A DNA stretch of 64,000 bases from a virus: positions 1 to 64,000 of the IMG/VR virus record IMGVR_UViG_3300047476_001386, one strand, 5' to 3'. Below the pieces are notes generated by a model. It did no database searches and was not told the origin of the DNA. It saw only the letters and a program-made list of their open reading frames with translations. The first letter of the stretch is position 1. Each line of letters opens with the position of its first letter. The translations under genes and the position numbers were made by a program. Shown one piece after another: positions 1 to 6,412 of this stretch.

Positions 1-29
1 CTTATCCATTTTATAGCATCACGTTTCAT
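1..29 (-). CDS. 5' end of an unidentified leftward gene (partial)
   Basis: Only the first nine codons are inside the window (MKRDAIKWI). The start is chosen because an ATG lies exactly 6 bases after the -10 box of a consensus leftward promoter, the arrangement seen repeatedly in this genome. The gene follows the terminase large subunit, where a portal gene often lies, but nine residues do not identify it. Confidence 0.5.
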
Positions 30-35
30 ACGATC

Positions 36-64
36 ATGATAATGTACAACACCTCGCTTGTCAA
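36..64 (-). promoter_or_regulatory. leftward promoter TTGACA-N17-TATCAT
   Basis: On the minus strand the -35 TTGACA (59-64) and -10 TATCAT (36-41) are 17 bases apart. The ATG of the next gene starts 6 bases after the -10, so the transcript should begin at or next to the start codon. Confidence 0.65.
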
Positions 65-73
65 GAACTATTT

Positions 74-1345
74 TTAAAAAGTTGATCCCATCGTTTCAAA
101 GCTATAAAGTGCGTATCTTAACGCGTCCGCCATGTGAGAGGCGTCATTATGCTTTGGCTTTTCTTTCAAGGTTGCTTTTGGGTCCCATTGGTACGCATCT
201 AAACACCTTAATGTCTCCACGCACGTTGGGGCCACTAGTAAACGATCGTTTTCAACTATAACGGCAACAGCTGCGATACCATCTAGTACGCTTTTCTTTG
301 CGTTATTCGTTGAAATTCCAAAGTTTTGAGCGAGATCGAATCTAGTCTGCTGTGCCGCGGAGTCAATGAAGATCATATCGATTCCCCATTTATCAATTAG
401 CTTATTAATATGCTCTGCATGCTCCTCAGTTGTGCGCTCAGCGGCATAGTACTCATCTACAACGTAAAATCTCTCATAGTCAGTGGCTATTACACAGAAC
501 GCTGTTGGGTCCTTAAATCCAACGTCTAGTCCAGCAAAGAAATCCATGCCAGTTGTGTCTAGATATTGAATGTTTTTGTGGTCAAAACTCCAAATCTGGC
601 CCTCATATGTGTTAAATGAGGCCATGTATTCCTGCTCAAACTCAGCTTTTGACATACTACGACGTGCTTCTTCAATGTCATCTTCGGAGGCCCTAGGATT
701 GTCTAAGTAGGTTGCCTTGATCGAGATCCAATTGGGGAATTCGTCCGAGAAACCCCGCTGGTAGAACTCGGAAAACCAGTTCGTGCGGCCTCGGGGCGTC
801 GAAATAAAGATCGCTTTTGAGTTTGGCTTGTCTAGTGTAGGTCGCAGAGCAACGTTAAAGGCTTCTTTTCCATCAGCAAGAGCGGCCTCATCGAAGATAA
901 TTAGGTCATACGAACGTCCAACCGCCGAATCTACTTGGTTTACGGAACCCATGCGGACTGTAGAACCATTTTCTAGTTCAATAATCTTGTCCTTTGAGTT
1001 ATCTCGGGCTACTTCTAGTGAGAATTTCTTGATTAGCTGCCTTTGAAGGTCAAAGGAGATTTGGCTAAGAGAATAGTTGGGGCTCATGATGAGCACGTGG
1101 CTATTTGGAATCAGCTGAACTAGTTGCCCAATGATATTTGCAATGTATGTTTTACCCTGACGCCGGGATAGTGCGGCGCAAATGAAACGGTACTTGGGGT
1201 TATTGACGGCATTGACCATTGCGATTTGACTAGGAATAGGCTCGACTCCGAGAAGATCGAGGTATGCCTTTGGGGGCACTTTGAAATAGCCGTTCTCATA
1301 GTGGACTATTTCATGGGTTGGGATATCAAGACGGCTTATTTCCAA
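74..1345 (-). CDS. terL: Terminase large subunit
   Basis: DNA-packaging motor: an ATPase that translocates DNA into the prohead, plus a nuclease that cuts it. The 423-residue product has a Walker A-like SRRQGKTY (about residue 60), Walker B DLIIFDEAAL (about 145), and an RNase H-like nuclease domain with acidic residues in FAGLDVGFKDPT, DMIFIDSA and HNDASHMADAL near the C-terminus. Length is normal for the family. The start is TTG with GGAGAAG about 8 bases upstream, overlapping the end of the small-subunit gene by 20 bases. Translation is probably coupled to terS. Confidence 0.95.
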   Translation of the reverse strand: MEISRLDIPTHEIVHYENGYFKVPPKAYLDLLGVEPIPSQIAMVNAVNNPKYRFICAALSRRQGKTYIANIIGQLVQLIPNSHVLIMSPNYSLSQISFDLQRQLIKKFSLEVARDNSKDKIIELENGSTVRMGSVNQVDSAVGRSYDLIIFDEAALADGKEAFNVALRPTLDKPNSKAIFISTPRGRTNWFSEFYQRGFSDEFPNWISIKATYLDNPRASEDDIEEARRSMSKAEFEQEYMASFNTYEGQIWSFDHKNIQYLDTTGMDFFAGLDVGFKDPTAFCVIATDYERFYVVDEYYAAERTTEEHAEHINKLIDKWGIDMIFIDSAAQQTRFDLAQNFGISTNNAKKSVLDGIAAVAVIVENDRLLVAPTCVETLRCLDAYQWDPKATLKEKPKHNDASHMADALRYALYSFETMGSTF

Positions 1346-1724
1346 GGAGCTTCTCCATCAGGGTTCCATAGTTATTCACCTGAATATTAGTTTGCTGTGG
1401 ATTTTGCGCTTTGAGCTCATCCATGCGAATTTTGTGCACCATCATTAGAAGGTCCGCGAGGTCTTTGCTAGAGTACATGCCGGTTTCCTGCGCTTCCTCC
1501 AGTTTGGAGTCGATAATGCGGTCAAGAACGGCGGCAAGTTTGGCTTTATTGCGGTAGCCTAGGTCTAGGTACACGGAGTCGATATATGAACGAACGTCGC
1601 GTTTTGCTAGAATCTCTGTGATGGTATGGGGCGGCATTGCAAGTTGATACGCTGTATCTGCAATGGACCCGGTTTGAAGATATGTGTTGGCAACTTCGAG
1701 CCATTCGGGTTGTGGTACTAACAT
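1326..1724 (-). CDS. terS: Terminase small subunit (putative)
   Basis: Directly upstream of terL and overlapping it. The predicted 132-residue protein has an N-terminal helix-turn-helix-like region (TGSIADTAYQLAMPPHTITE) followed by long helices, as in phage small terminases that recognise the packaging site. The frame is open further upstream to a TTG, but the ATG at 1724 is preferred: it lies 6 bases after a TTGACA-N17-CATAAT promoter, which would make a leaderless transcript. The family call rests on position and helical pattern, not on a diagnostic motif. Confidence 0.75.
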   Translation of the reverse strand: MLVPQPEWLEVANTYLQTGSIADTAYQLAMPPHTITEILAKRDVRSYIDSVYLDLGYRNKAKLAAVLDRIIDSKLEEAQETGMYSSKDLADLLMMVHKIRMDELKAQNPQQTNIQVNNYGTLMEKLLGNKPS

Positions 1725-2003
1725 GTGATAATTATGTCGTGGTTGAGGTTGCTTGTCAAGGAAAATTTTTTCCAATGTTACACGTGCGGGTGTGTCCGCC
1801 GCCTGGCTTACAGCGTAAGTCAATTAACCGCCCCTATGGACGCCTGGATTTCGATAGAAAAAATCTTCATAGGAAATTCCTATACGCCTGCCTGGGTCGA
1901 TAGAAACTTTCAATACACTTTTTTCATTTTAGGGCTTGGCAGGATAGGGGAGGGTCTATAAAAAGAAATGGTCAAGGGCAATCAAGCCTAGAGGACAAAG
2001 CAA
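1725..2003. other. divergent intergenic region with a 15-bp palindrome
   Basis: This separates leftward terminase genes from the rightward small-gene block. It holds a perfect palindrome ATAGGAAATTCCTAT (1869-1883) and two related segments containing TCGATAGAAA. A poor TATAAA near 1957 could serve the rightward genes. An operator or packaging-site role is possible but nothing here proves it. Confidence 0.4.
1731..1759 (-). promoter_or_regulatory. leftward terminase promoter TTGACA-N17-CATAAT
   Basis: Minus-strand -35 TTGACA (1754-1759), 17-base spacer, -10 CATAAT (1731-1736), then 6 bases to the terS ATG. It lies inside the longest open frame, which is why the longer TTG start is rejected. 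Confidence 0.8.
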
Positions 2004-2177
2004 ATGAACACTCTGGTTTCTAAGGTTGTGTCGATCAAGGGTTTCACGGAAAAGGACGTGCCGGTTGACGGCGTGGCCCTGACGGGCTGGGTCTCGATTA
2101 TTGAGGGGCGCAAGATTGCGCGGCTCTATAGTCGCCGGTCCGGGCTCCCTTGCCGGGTAGAGTATCGCCCGGCCTAA
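2004..2177 (+). CDS. small protein of unknown function (57 aa)
   Basis: Begins MNTLVSKVVSIKG and ends CRVEYRPA. A GAGGAC ribosome site lies about 7 bases before the ATG. It is first in a rightward chain of three small genes, the first two each followed by the same GNRA-loop hairpin. No recognised domain. Confidence 0.7.
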   Translation: MNTLVSKVVSIKGFTEKDVPVDGVALTGWVSIIEGRKIARLYSRRSGLPCRVEYRPA

Positions 2178-2182
2178 CCCTT

Positions 2183-2204
2183 GGGAGGGGCGCAAGCCCC
2201 TCCC
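2183..2204 (+). terminator. GC-rich GNRA-loop hairpin, copy 1
   Basis: GGGAGGGGC and GCCCCTCCC form a 9-bp stem closed by a GCAA tetraloop, 5 bases after the stop at 2177. A nearly identical copy follows the next gene. There is no long U-tract, so it may be a 3'-end stabiliser rather than a strong terminator. Confidence 0.6.
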
Positions 2205-2237
2205 TTCCTAGCAGTAACTCAACAACGGGAATTGAAA

Positions 2238-2480
2238 ATGTCTCTTAGCAATTATAGCACTTACTATGCAGTTGCCGCCTATATGGAAGGCAAGCTCATT
2301 GGAATTCGCATTGTGGAAACCTCGATTGAAGCTAGGCAAGTAATGGCGGAACTCATGATTGAATTTCCTAAAGCCGGGATTGATATTGGTTACGCCAATT
2401 TCTCGCATAGTAGGACTATCGCTTTTGAAGCATTCGGAGACGATGAGGGCGCAAGCTTGAACGTCGGTCTTATCGGCTAA
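2238..2480 (+). CDS. small protein of unknown function (80 aa)
   Basis: Starts MSLSNYSTYYAVAAY and ends SLNVGLIG. The frame is open back to a TTG inside the hairpin, but the ATG at 2238 with CGGGA upstream is the likely start. No known domain; looks like a small soluble alpha/beta protein. Confidence 0.65.
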   Translation: MSLSNYSTYYAVAAYMEGKLIGIRIVETSIEARQVMAELMIEFPKAGIDIGYANFSHSRTIAFEAFGDDEGASLNVGLIG

Positions 2481-2485
2481 CCCTT

Positions 2486-2507
2486 GGGAGGGGCGCAAGC
2501 CCCTCCC
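2486..2507 (+). terminator. GC-rich GNRA-loop hairpin, copy 2
   Basis: Same 9-bp stem and GCAA loop as the copy at 2183, again just after a stop codon. Confidence 0.6.
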
Positions 2508-2528
2508 TCCCTCACAAGGAAACCTCAA

Positions 2529-2756
2529 ATGGTCAGCGTTAAGAAAATCGGCGGCTTCCGCTTTCTGAAAATCGGCCGCTTTCAATTCATGTTTTGCCGG
2601 ACGCGCTCCAACGCTCCCCTTAAGGACGGCCGAATTGTCGGGCTTATGCCTGCCGGTCTAATCGCTCTAGGGCTGGCAAACTTGCTGGCAGGCGGGCCCG
2701 AAGGATTGTCAGGCATTGTGATTGGCGCTGGCGCGCTGTTAGGAGGGAGGGCTTAG
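2529..2756 (+). CDS. small putative membrane-associated protein (75 aa)
   Basis: Begins MVSVKKIGGFRFLK; a basic N-terminal half is followed by a Gly/Ala/Leu-rich C-terminus with a hydrophobic segment (GLMPAGLIALGLANLLAGG) and IVIGAGALLGG. AAGGA upstream supports the ATG. Function unknown. Confidence 0.6.
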   Translation: MVSVKKIGGFRFLKIGRFQFMFCRTRSNAPLKDGRIVGLMPAGLIALGLANLLAGGPEGLSGIVIGAGALLGGRA

Positions 2757-2779
2757 GCCCTCTTTCCTTTCTGCCTTGT

Positions 2780-2794
2780 TGAGAATGATTCTCA
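2780..2794. promoter_or_regulatory. Fur-box-like palindrome TGAGAATGATTCTCA
   Basis: A perfect 7-1-7 inverted repeat that closely resembles the classical Fur/iron-box pattern TGATAAT-n-ATTATCA. Two more 7-1-7 sites of the same type lie at 10629-10643 and 10655-10669, at the other end of the small-gene block. Which regulator binds, if any, cannot be told from sequence. Confidence 0.4.
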
Positions 2795-2809
2795 TTAGCC
2801 GCGCCAGAC

Positions 2810-2880
2810 TTTTGCTCATTTCGAGCAAAAGGGGTTCGTGTAGGTCGGACACTAAGGGGTTCGTGTCGGTCGGACACTAA
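2810..2880. repeat. hairpin plus 2 x 25-bp tandem repeat
   Basis: TTTTGCTC and GAGCAAAA (2810-2817, 2823-2830) make an 8-bp hairpin with a 5-base loop. It is followed by two tandem 25-bp units (2831-2855, 2856-2880) differing at one base, each with GGGGTTCGTGT and GGTCGGACACTAA. Non-coding. Confidence 0.75.
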
Positions 2881-2884
2881 GCCC

Positions 2885-2952
2885 CCGGCGCCAGAAAACG
2901 AGTGAGTGCGCAACATAAGCGCTCCGCGCCAGAACGAGTGAGTGTGCAATAT
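2885..2952. repeat. paired direct repeats carrying GCGCCAG
   Basis: Two related units of about 29 bp (about 2888-2916 and 2925-2953) share GCGCCAGAA and CGAGTGAGTG(C/T)GCAA. The GCGCCA core is the box found next to every hairpin of the intergenic cassettes further right, and also recurs at 10.68-10.85 kb. Confidence 0.6.
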
Positions 2953-2981
2953 ATTTTAACATGCCTGGCTAAGCATGTCAA
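2953..2981 (-). promoter_or_regulatory. leftward promoter TTGACA-N17-TAAAAT
   Basis: First of a series of leftward promoters in 2.9-10.8 kb: -35 TTGACA at 2976-2981 and -10 at 2953-2958. It points back across the repeats at 2.8-2.95 kb, with no leftward gene in its path. Confidence 0.55.
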
Positions 2982-3004
2982 GCAAACAACTCTGAATTTT
3001 TTAC

Positions 3005-3033
3005 TTGCATTTTTTGCCTGATGGGGGTATTAT
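3005..3033 (+). promoter_or_regulatory. rightward promoter TTGCAT-N17-TATTAT
   Basis: -35 TTGCAT 3005-3010, spacer 17, -10 TATTAT 3028-3033, followed by AAATCATCAA as in the mRNA leaders of this block. It drives a short transcript ending at the terminator at 3201-3228. Confidence 0.65.
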
Positions 3034-3039
3034 AAATCA

Positions 3040-3228
3040 TCAAGTCGAGGGGAGTCACGATCCCTGAGAGTTTAGCAGATGCCGTTGCTTGCGCCACGTA
3101 GGCCTGTGAACCGAAGCAACACAGCAGCGCTTCGTGCTAACTATGGATTGGCCACCTGACTTGTAGGCCCGCTGTTGGGAGCGTTCCAACCTAACTCGAA
3201 GGGGAGCGGTGGCCACCGCTCCCCTTTT
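3040..3228 (+). ncRNA. candidate small RNA of about 190 nt with its own promoter and terminator
   Basis: The stretch between the promoter at 3005 and the terminator at 3201 has no convincing gene. It contains clear stems, for example GTTGCTT/AAGCAAC, and ends in a perfect intrinsic terminator. A 26-codon frame starting ATG CCG TTG (3079) exists but has no good ribosome site. The leader resembles the mRNA leaders of neighbouring genes, so a decayed or tiny coding gene is the alternative. Confidence 0.5.
3201..3228 (+). terminator. intrinsic terminator
   Basis: GGGGAGCGGTGG and CCACCGCTCCCC form a 12-bp palindrome followed by TTTT. Confidence 0.85.
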
Positions 3229-3262
3229 AAAACTTGCGCCGCCAATTTTTCACGGTTATCTA

Positions 3263-3350
3263 AGTATACCATGGGCACAAATGCCTGTCAACAAAACATT
3301 TCGCTTGTTTTTATGTTTTTTCATGGTATAAATAATCATCAACACGGAGA
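3263..3350. promoter_or_regulatory. two-way promoter cassette 1
   Basis: Leftward promoter: -35 TTGACA (3286-3291), N17, -10 TATACT (3263-3268). Rightward promoter: -35 TTGTTT (3305-3310), N16, -10 TATAAA (3327-3332), leader ATCATCAACACGGAGA with GGAGA 5 bases before the ATG at 3356. Between and over the -35s lies the inverted repeat AAAACA-N7-TGTTTT (3293-3311). This is the first of a family of cassettes. Confidence 0.8.
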
Positions 3351-3355
3351 CAGAC

Positions 3356-3706
3356 ATGAACAATCCTCATATGGCCTATCTCGCCGTCGTCGCATGGGCG
3401 AACGGCGGAACCCTGCGCGGTGCCAACCTGCGTTATGATAACATGCGCCGCGCAGACCTGCGCGGTGCCTACCTGAGTGATGCAGACCTGGGCGGTGCGG
3501 ACCTACGCGGTGCGGACCTACGCGGTGCGGACTTGAGCGGTGCGGACTTGAGTGATGCAGACCTGCGCGATGCAGACCTGCGCGGTGCCTACCTGAGTGA
3601 TGCAGACCTGCGCGGTGCCAGCCTAATCGGTGCCAGCCTAATCGGTGCCAGCCTGCATGGTGCCGTTATCAGGCTGGGAAATCAGCGGTGCACCTTGTCG
3701 AATTGA
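3356..3706 (+). CDS. Pentapeptide-repeat protein
   Basis: 116 residues with about 15 consecutive A(D/N/S/Y)LxG-type pentapeptides (ADLRG, ADLSG, ADLSD, ASLIG) from about residue 19 to 102. The repeat builds a right-handed quadrilateral beta-helix; some relatives mimic DNA and inhibit gyrase, others have unknown roles. The near-identical DNA of the repeats suggests recent repeat expansion. It has its own promoter and is followed by the cassette hairpin at 3717. A gyrase or host-inhibition role is only a guess. Confidence 0.9.
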   Translation: MNNPHMAYLAVVAWANGGTLRGANLRYDNMRRADLRGAYLSDADLGGADLRGADLRGADLSGADLSDADLRDADLRGAYLSDADLRGASLIGASLIGASLHGAVIRLGNQRCTLSN

Positions 3707-3716
3707 CATTAATTAA

Positions 3717-3861
3717 GGGGTGTTGCAAATTTGCAACACCCCCAGCGCCGTAAAATGGCCCATCAGCCCATTGTAACACGTTGAAAAATGCCTGTCAACA
3801 AAACATTTCGCTTGTTTTTTATATAAAATGCGGTATTATAAATCATCAACGGAGAGCGGCC
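3717..3861. promoter_or_regulatory. two-way promoter cassette 2 (full description)
   Basis: The parts, left to right, are as follows. A 13-bp palindromic hairpin GGGGTGTTGCAAA/TTTGCAACACCCC (3717-3742). A GCGCC box (3745-3749). A leftward promoter with -10 TACAAT (3770-3775), N17 and -35 TTGACA (3793-3798). An inverted repeat AAAACA-N7-TGTTTT. A rightward promoter with -35 TTGTTT (3812-3817), N16 and -10 TATTAT (3834-3839). A leader AATCATCAACGGAGAG before the ATG at 3862. The two promoters are back to back; the leftward one should give a short RNA reading the box and hairpin in antisense. Confidence 0.8.
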
Positions 3862-3987
3862 ATGAACATTGTTTATATCGAGGTCATGCTTTTTTATCTC
3901 GACACGCTTGACATTCGGGATTTTGAGGATAGAATGGACTTCCTAGATCAAGTCGAGGATGAATACCTAGGATGCGAAACCCCGTAG
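3862..3987 (+). CDS. small acidic protein of unknown function (41 aa)
   Basis: Begins MNIVYIEVMLFYLDTLD; acidic C-terminal half (EDRMDFLDQVEDEYLG). GGAGAG lies 6 bases before the ATG, directly behind cassette 2. No recognised domain. Confidence 0.65.
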   Translation: MNIVYIEVMLFYLDTLDIRDFEDRMDFLDQVEDEYLGCETP

Positions 3988-4076
3988 CGCGGTATGCTGG
4001 AAAGTTCAATAAGCCTTCTGTGGTGAAGCCCAAAAAGGGCAAGGGCTCTTTTAAGAGAAAAGGGCGCTACAAATAG
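3972..4076 (+). CDS. small basic protein (34 aa)
   Basis: MRNPVARYAGKFNKPSVV followed by a Lys/Arg/Gly-rich tail ending FKRKGRYK, overlapping the previous gene by 16 bases. The composition suggests a nucleic-acid or ribosome binder. I recall short phage proteins beginning RNPVA-KF-K, but function is unknown. Confidence 0.55.
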   Translation: MRNPVARYAGKFNKPSVVKPKKGKGSFKRKGRYK

Positions 4077-4077
4077 C

Positions 4078-4105
4078 TTGACTTCCTAAAAAATCCTGCT
4101 AGTAT
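4078..4105 (+). promoter_or_regulatory. rightward promoter TTGACT-N16-TAGTAT
   Basis: -35 at 4078-4083, -10 at 4100-4105, followed by the shared leader AAATCATCAACACGGAGACA before the ATG at 4130. This unit has no hairpin or leftward promoter. Confidence 0.75.
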
Positions 4106-4129
4106 AAATCATCAACACGGAGACAGCCG

Positions 4130-4333
4130 ATGCCTACCTTTGAAGCTTGGTCTAAGCGCGTTAACGATTACTTCTTGCGGATTACAGGGCTGGATCGCGA
4201 TAGCTGGCCCGATCAATGCTATTGGGATATGTGGGACAGCGGCATGGAGCCTATGGAAGCCGTTTGTGAGGCGATTTATAACGAATACGGCGACGCGGGG
4301 CTAGAAGCTTTTAACATTAAGTGGGACCGCTGA
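4130..4333 (+). CDS. conserved small phage protein, DUF5419-like (67 aa)
   Basis: MPTFEAWSKRVNDYF, then TGLDRDSWPDQCYWDMWDSG and AVCEAIYNEYG. The W..VN..-TGL..DS..D..Y.D...G pattern resembles a small phage family I know as DUF5419; this is from memory. Good ribosome site GGAGACA. Function unknown. Confidence 0.65.
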   Translation: MPTFEAWSKRVNDYFLRITGLDRDSWPDQCYWDMWDSGMEPMEAVCEAIYNEYGDAGLEAFNIKWDR

Positions 4334-4342
4334 CCGCCGGGC

Positions 4343-4490
4343 GGGGTGTTGCAAATTTGCAACACCCCCAGCGCCAAAAATTTCAGGCATCACCCCATTG
4401 TAGCATATTGCAAAATGCCTGTCAACAAAACATTTCGCTTGTTTTTATGGTTTTTCATGGTATAAATAATCATCAACACGGAGAGCGGTT
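4343..4490. promoter_or_regulatory. two-way promoter cassette 3
   Basis: Hairpin 4343-4368 (identical palindrome to cassette 2), GCGCCAAAAATTT box 4371-4383, leftward -10 TACAAT 4397-4402 and -35 TTGACA 4420-4425 (N17), rightward -35 TTGTTT 4439-4444 and -10 TATAAA 4461-4466 (N16), leader with GGAGA before the ATG at 4491. Confidence 0.8.
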
Positions 4491-4694
4491 ATGCAGGTTC
4501 ATATCTCTAACAAGATGGCTCGCGAGTTTTCGGATACCTTTCAAAGTCTGCAAACCCTTAGCGGCTACCAGAAGCCGGGGTATTCCAATAATTTTCATCA
4601 ACTGCATCTGGACGCGGATTTTATGCGCGAATTGGCTAAGCGGCTTGAGGAACACGCTCATTCGATTGAGCTGGCAATCCAACTGGCCGACTAG
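4491..4694 (+). CDS. small protein of unknown function (67 aa)
   Basis: Starts MQVHISNKMAREFSD; its C-terminal half (DADFMRELAKRLEEHAHS) is predicted helical. Single-gene transcription unit between cassettes 3 and 4. Confidence 0.65.
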   Translation: MQVHISNKMAREFSDTFQSLQTLSGYQKPGYSNNFHQLHLDADFMRELAKRLEEHAHSIELAIQLAD

Positions 4695-4699
4695 CAAAA

Positions 4700-4849
4700 G
4701 GGCGTCCCAATTTGGGACGCCCGCCGCGCCAAAAATTTTCAGGCATCAGCCCATTGTAACACGTATACTCGTAAGCTGTCAACAAAACATTTCGCTTGTT
4801 TTTAAGAAAAAATCGGTTATTATAAATCATCGACACGGAGACAGAAGCA
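4700..4849. promoter_or_regulatory. two-way promoter cassette 4
   Basis: Hairpin GGGCGTCCCAA/TTGGGACGCCC (4700-4722), box GCGCCAAAAATTT (4727-4739), leftward -10 TACAAT 4753-4758 and -35 TTGACA 4777-4782 (N18), rightward -35 TTGTTT 4796-4801 and -10 TATTAT 4818-4823. Read leftward, the hairpin is followed by TTTTGC and would be an acceptable intrinsic terminator. Confidence 0.8.
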
Positions 4850-5011
4850 ATGTTCCAGCCCATTGAAGCTAATATCGAGTCACGCAACATGGCCGAGGAA
4901 TGGCCCGAGGATATGCCGTCGCCTCCCCATTGGGAACAATGGATCGGGCATGAGCCTAGCGAGTCGGAAGCCTGGGAATTTCAGGATTACCGGGACCGCT
5001 ACGCTTATTGA
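4850..5011 (+). CDS. small acidic Trp/Pro-rich protein (53 aa)
   Basis: MFQPIEANIESRNMAEEW with four further tryptophans and many acidic residues, ending YRDRYAY. Start supported by the shared leader (ACACGGAGACAGAAGCA). No recognised domain. Confidence 0.6.
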   Translation: MFQPIEANIESRNMAEEWPEDMPSPPHWEQWIGHEPSESEAWEFQDYRDRYAY

Positions 5012-5017
5012 CGGTCA

Positions 5018-5166
5018 GGGGTGTTGCAAATTTGCAACACCCCACGCGCCAAAATTTTCGCCCATCACCCCATTATAACACGTATACTCGTAAGCTGTCA
5101 ACAAAACATTTCGCTTGTTTTTATGTTTTTTCATGATATAAATAATCATCAACACGGAGACACCCC
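5018..5166. promoter_or_regulatory. two-way promoter cassette 5
   Basis: Hairpin 5018-5043 (same palindrome as cassettes 2 and 3), box GCGCCAAAATTTT 5046-5058, leftward -10 TATAAT 5072-5077 and -35 TTGACA 5096-5101 (N18, both boxes perfect consensus), rightward -35 TTGTTT 5115-5120 and -10 TATAAA 5137-5142, ATG at 5167. Confidence 0.8.
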
Positions 5167-5454
5167 ATGATTGTTGTCGCGAAAAAAATCGCTAAAAAAC
5201 TTGTTGACACTCTGCTAGAAAAGGGTTACTCTATCTCGGTCAATGATGGTGAGGAATGGGTCCTGTTTCGTTCCACTCACTATCCCAGCATTATTGCCAG
5301 TATGTTTTCAACGGACCATGACGTTATTGAAGCGTCCCTCGGTAAGGATAAAATTCGCTTTCTTCTGATTTATGAAAATGGCGAAGACGTTATCAGTGAC
5401 TTCACTGACACGCCGGAGGCGGAAGAAATTTTCAAAATTGTGGTTGACGGGTAG
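5167..5454 (+). CDS. small protein of unknown function (95 aa)
   Basis: MIVVAKKIAKKLVDTLLEKG, then alternating strand- and helix-like segments, ending EEIFKIVVDG. Single gene behind cassette 5; the next gene's promoter lies in its last codons. Confidence 0.65.
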   Translation: MIVVAKKIAKKLVDTLLEKGYSISVNDGEEWVLFRSTHYPSIIASMFSTDHDVIEASLGKDKIRFLLIYENGEDVISDFTDTPEAEEIFKIVVDG

Positions 5455-5472
5455 GGGAAACCGAGCTAGTAT
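5444..5472 (+). promoter_or_regulatory. rightward promoter TTGACG-N17-TAGTAT
   Basis: -35 at 5444-5449 overlaps the end of the preceding gene; -10 at 5467-5472; shared leader AAATCATCAACACGGAGA before the ATG at 5498. Confidence 0.7.
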
Positions 5473-5497
5473 AAATCATCAACACGGAGATAGAGCA

Positions 5498-5677
5498 ATG
5501 TTTGTTGTTTACGCAGTAACGCTTAACGGCAAGGGGTGCTATATGCACTTTGAAAATGCTAACGACATTGTTGAGTTTTGTAAGACGTGCCCTATTGACT
5601 TTCGCTCGATTGACGTTTACAGTAAGAGTTACATAGAGATTAGCACTAAGGAGATGAGTCTTCTTAAAGCGGCTTGA
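5498..5677 (+). CDS. small protein of unknown function (59 aa)
   Basis: MFVVYAVTLNGKGCYMHFEN, a short alpha/beta protein ending SLLKAA. Start fixed by the shared GGAGA leader. Confidence 0.65.
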   Translation: MFVVYAVTLNGKGCYMHFENANDIVEFCKTCPIDFRSIDVYSKSYIEISTKEMSLLKAA

Positions 5678-5715
5678 AAATCCCGGAGGGCCATGAAGGT
5701 CCGGTAGGGAGGTCG

Positions 5716-5866
5716 GGGGGTGTGACAAAAATGTCACACCCCCACTTGCGCCAAAAATTTGGAGTGCCCCACTAATCATAACACGTGCATCTAGGGCTGT
5801 CAACAAAACATTTCGCTTGTTTTTAAGGAAAAATGCGATATTATCAATCATCAACGGAGAACGGCC
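5716..5866. promoter_or_regulatory. two-way promoter cassette 6
   Basis: Hairpin GGGGGTGTGACA/TGTCACACCCCC (5716-5743), box GCGCCAAAAATTTGG (5749-5763), leftward -10 TATGAT 5775-5780 and -35 TTGACA 5798-5803 (N17), rightward -35 TTGTTT 5817-5822 and -10 TATTAT 5839-5844 (N16), ATG at 5867. Confidence 0.8.
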
Positions 5867-6019
5867 ATGTATGACATTTATGTGCGTCTGACAACTAATG
5901 AAGTTTTGCACGCTTTTACCTGGACAGGTAACCCTGACTCTGGTATTCTTAGGGCGGCTGGTGAAGCTATTGAACACGGTCTGTCAGTGGAAGATATATG
6001 GGCGGAGGAACGGAAGTGA
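5867..6019 (+). CDS. small protein of unknown function (50 aa)
   Basis: MYDIYVRLTTNEVLHAFTW, ending VEDIWAEERK. First gene of a four-gene overlapping unit; its stop overlaps the GTG start of the next gene (GTGA). Confidence 0.65.
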   Translation: MYDIYVRLTTNEVLHAFTWTGNPDSGILRAAGEAIEHGLSVEDIWAEERK

Positions 6020-6162
6020 GTGCTCTACTTGTTATTTTCCTTACTATTTTGCTGGTGATTGCCGTAATCTTAGCAGCTGTTTTAGTTGTTGCTATACCCT
6101 ATATTTTAGTGTATGCTACCTTTATGTATTTTTGGCGAAAGTGGGCAGAAAATGAATACTAG
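6016..6162 (+). CDS. single-pass small membrane protein (48 aa)
   Basis: GTG start with GGAGGA 7 bases upstream. Residues 3-40 are almost entirely hydrophobic (SALLVIFLTILLVIAVIL...), followed by a basic/aromatic tail FWRKWAENEY. Translationally coupled to the gene before and overlapping the next. Confidence 0.65.
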   Translation: MSALLVIFLTILLVIAVILAAVLVVAIPYILVYATFMYFWRKWAENEY

Positions 6163-6412
6163 ACAATTTTCAGATACCCTAGCTCATGACCTACAGGGCA
6201 CTTGTAATAGCCTGTATAGGCATATCGATAGCCTAGAAGAAGAAGTGCAAACTTTTTTCTATGAAAATGAGACTATTATTCTAGAGTATCTTGACAATCT
6301 CATTTTTGAGTGCGATACTTGCGGCTGGTGGTGCGAAATGTCCGAGGCTGTAGAGACAGATACGGGCTCCGTTTGTGACCAATGTAAACCAGAGGAACTG
6401 GATAATGACTAG
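6152..6412 (+). CDS. small zinc-ribbon protein (86 aa)
   Basis: MNTRQFSDTLAHDL, a helical N-terminal half, then two CxxC pairs (CDTC near residue 57 and CDQC near residue 78) able to bind one zinc. Overlaps the previous gene by 11 bases and the next by 8. Confidence 0.65.
   Translation: MNTRQFSDTLAHDLQGTCNSLYRHIDSLEEEVQTFFYENETIILEYLDNLIFECDTCGWWCEMSEAVETDTGSVCDQCKPEELDND

Noticed and set aside
1956-2195. Leftward 79-codon frame at 2.0-2.2 kb
   Set aside because: Shadow of the 57-residue rightward gene at 2004, which has a good ribosome site and hairpin.
3420-3670. Regular short DNA repeats resembling a CRISPR array
   Set aside because: They are 15-base coding repeats of a pentapeptide-repeat protein in one open frame, with no unique spacers.
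4321-4866. Rightward 181-codon frame spanning two cassettes
   Set aside because: It runs through hairpins and promoters; the real genes at 4491 and 4850 have proper starts in other frames.
5432-5977. Leftward 181-codon frame across 5.4-6.0 kb
   Set aside because: It crosses two rightward genes, a hairpin and promoters of the repeated cassette.
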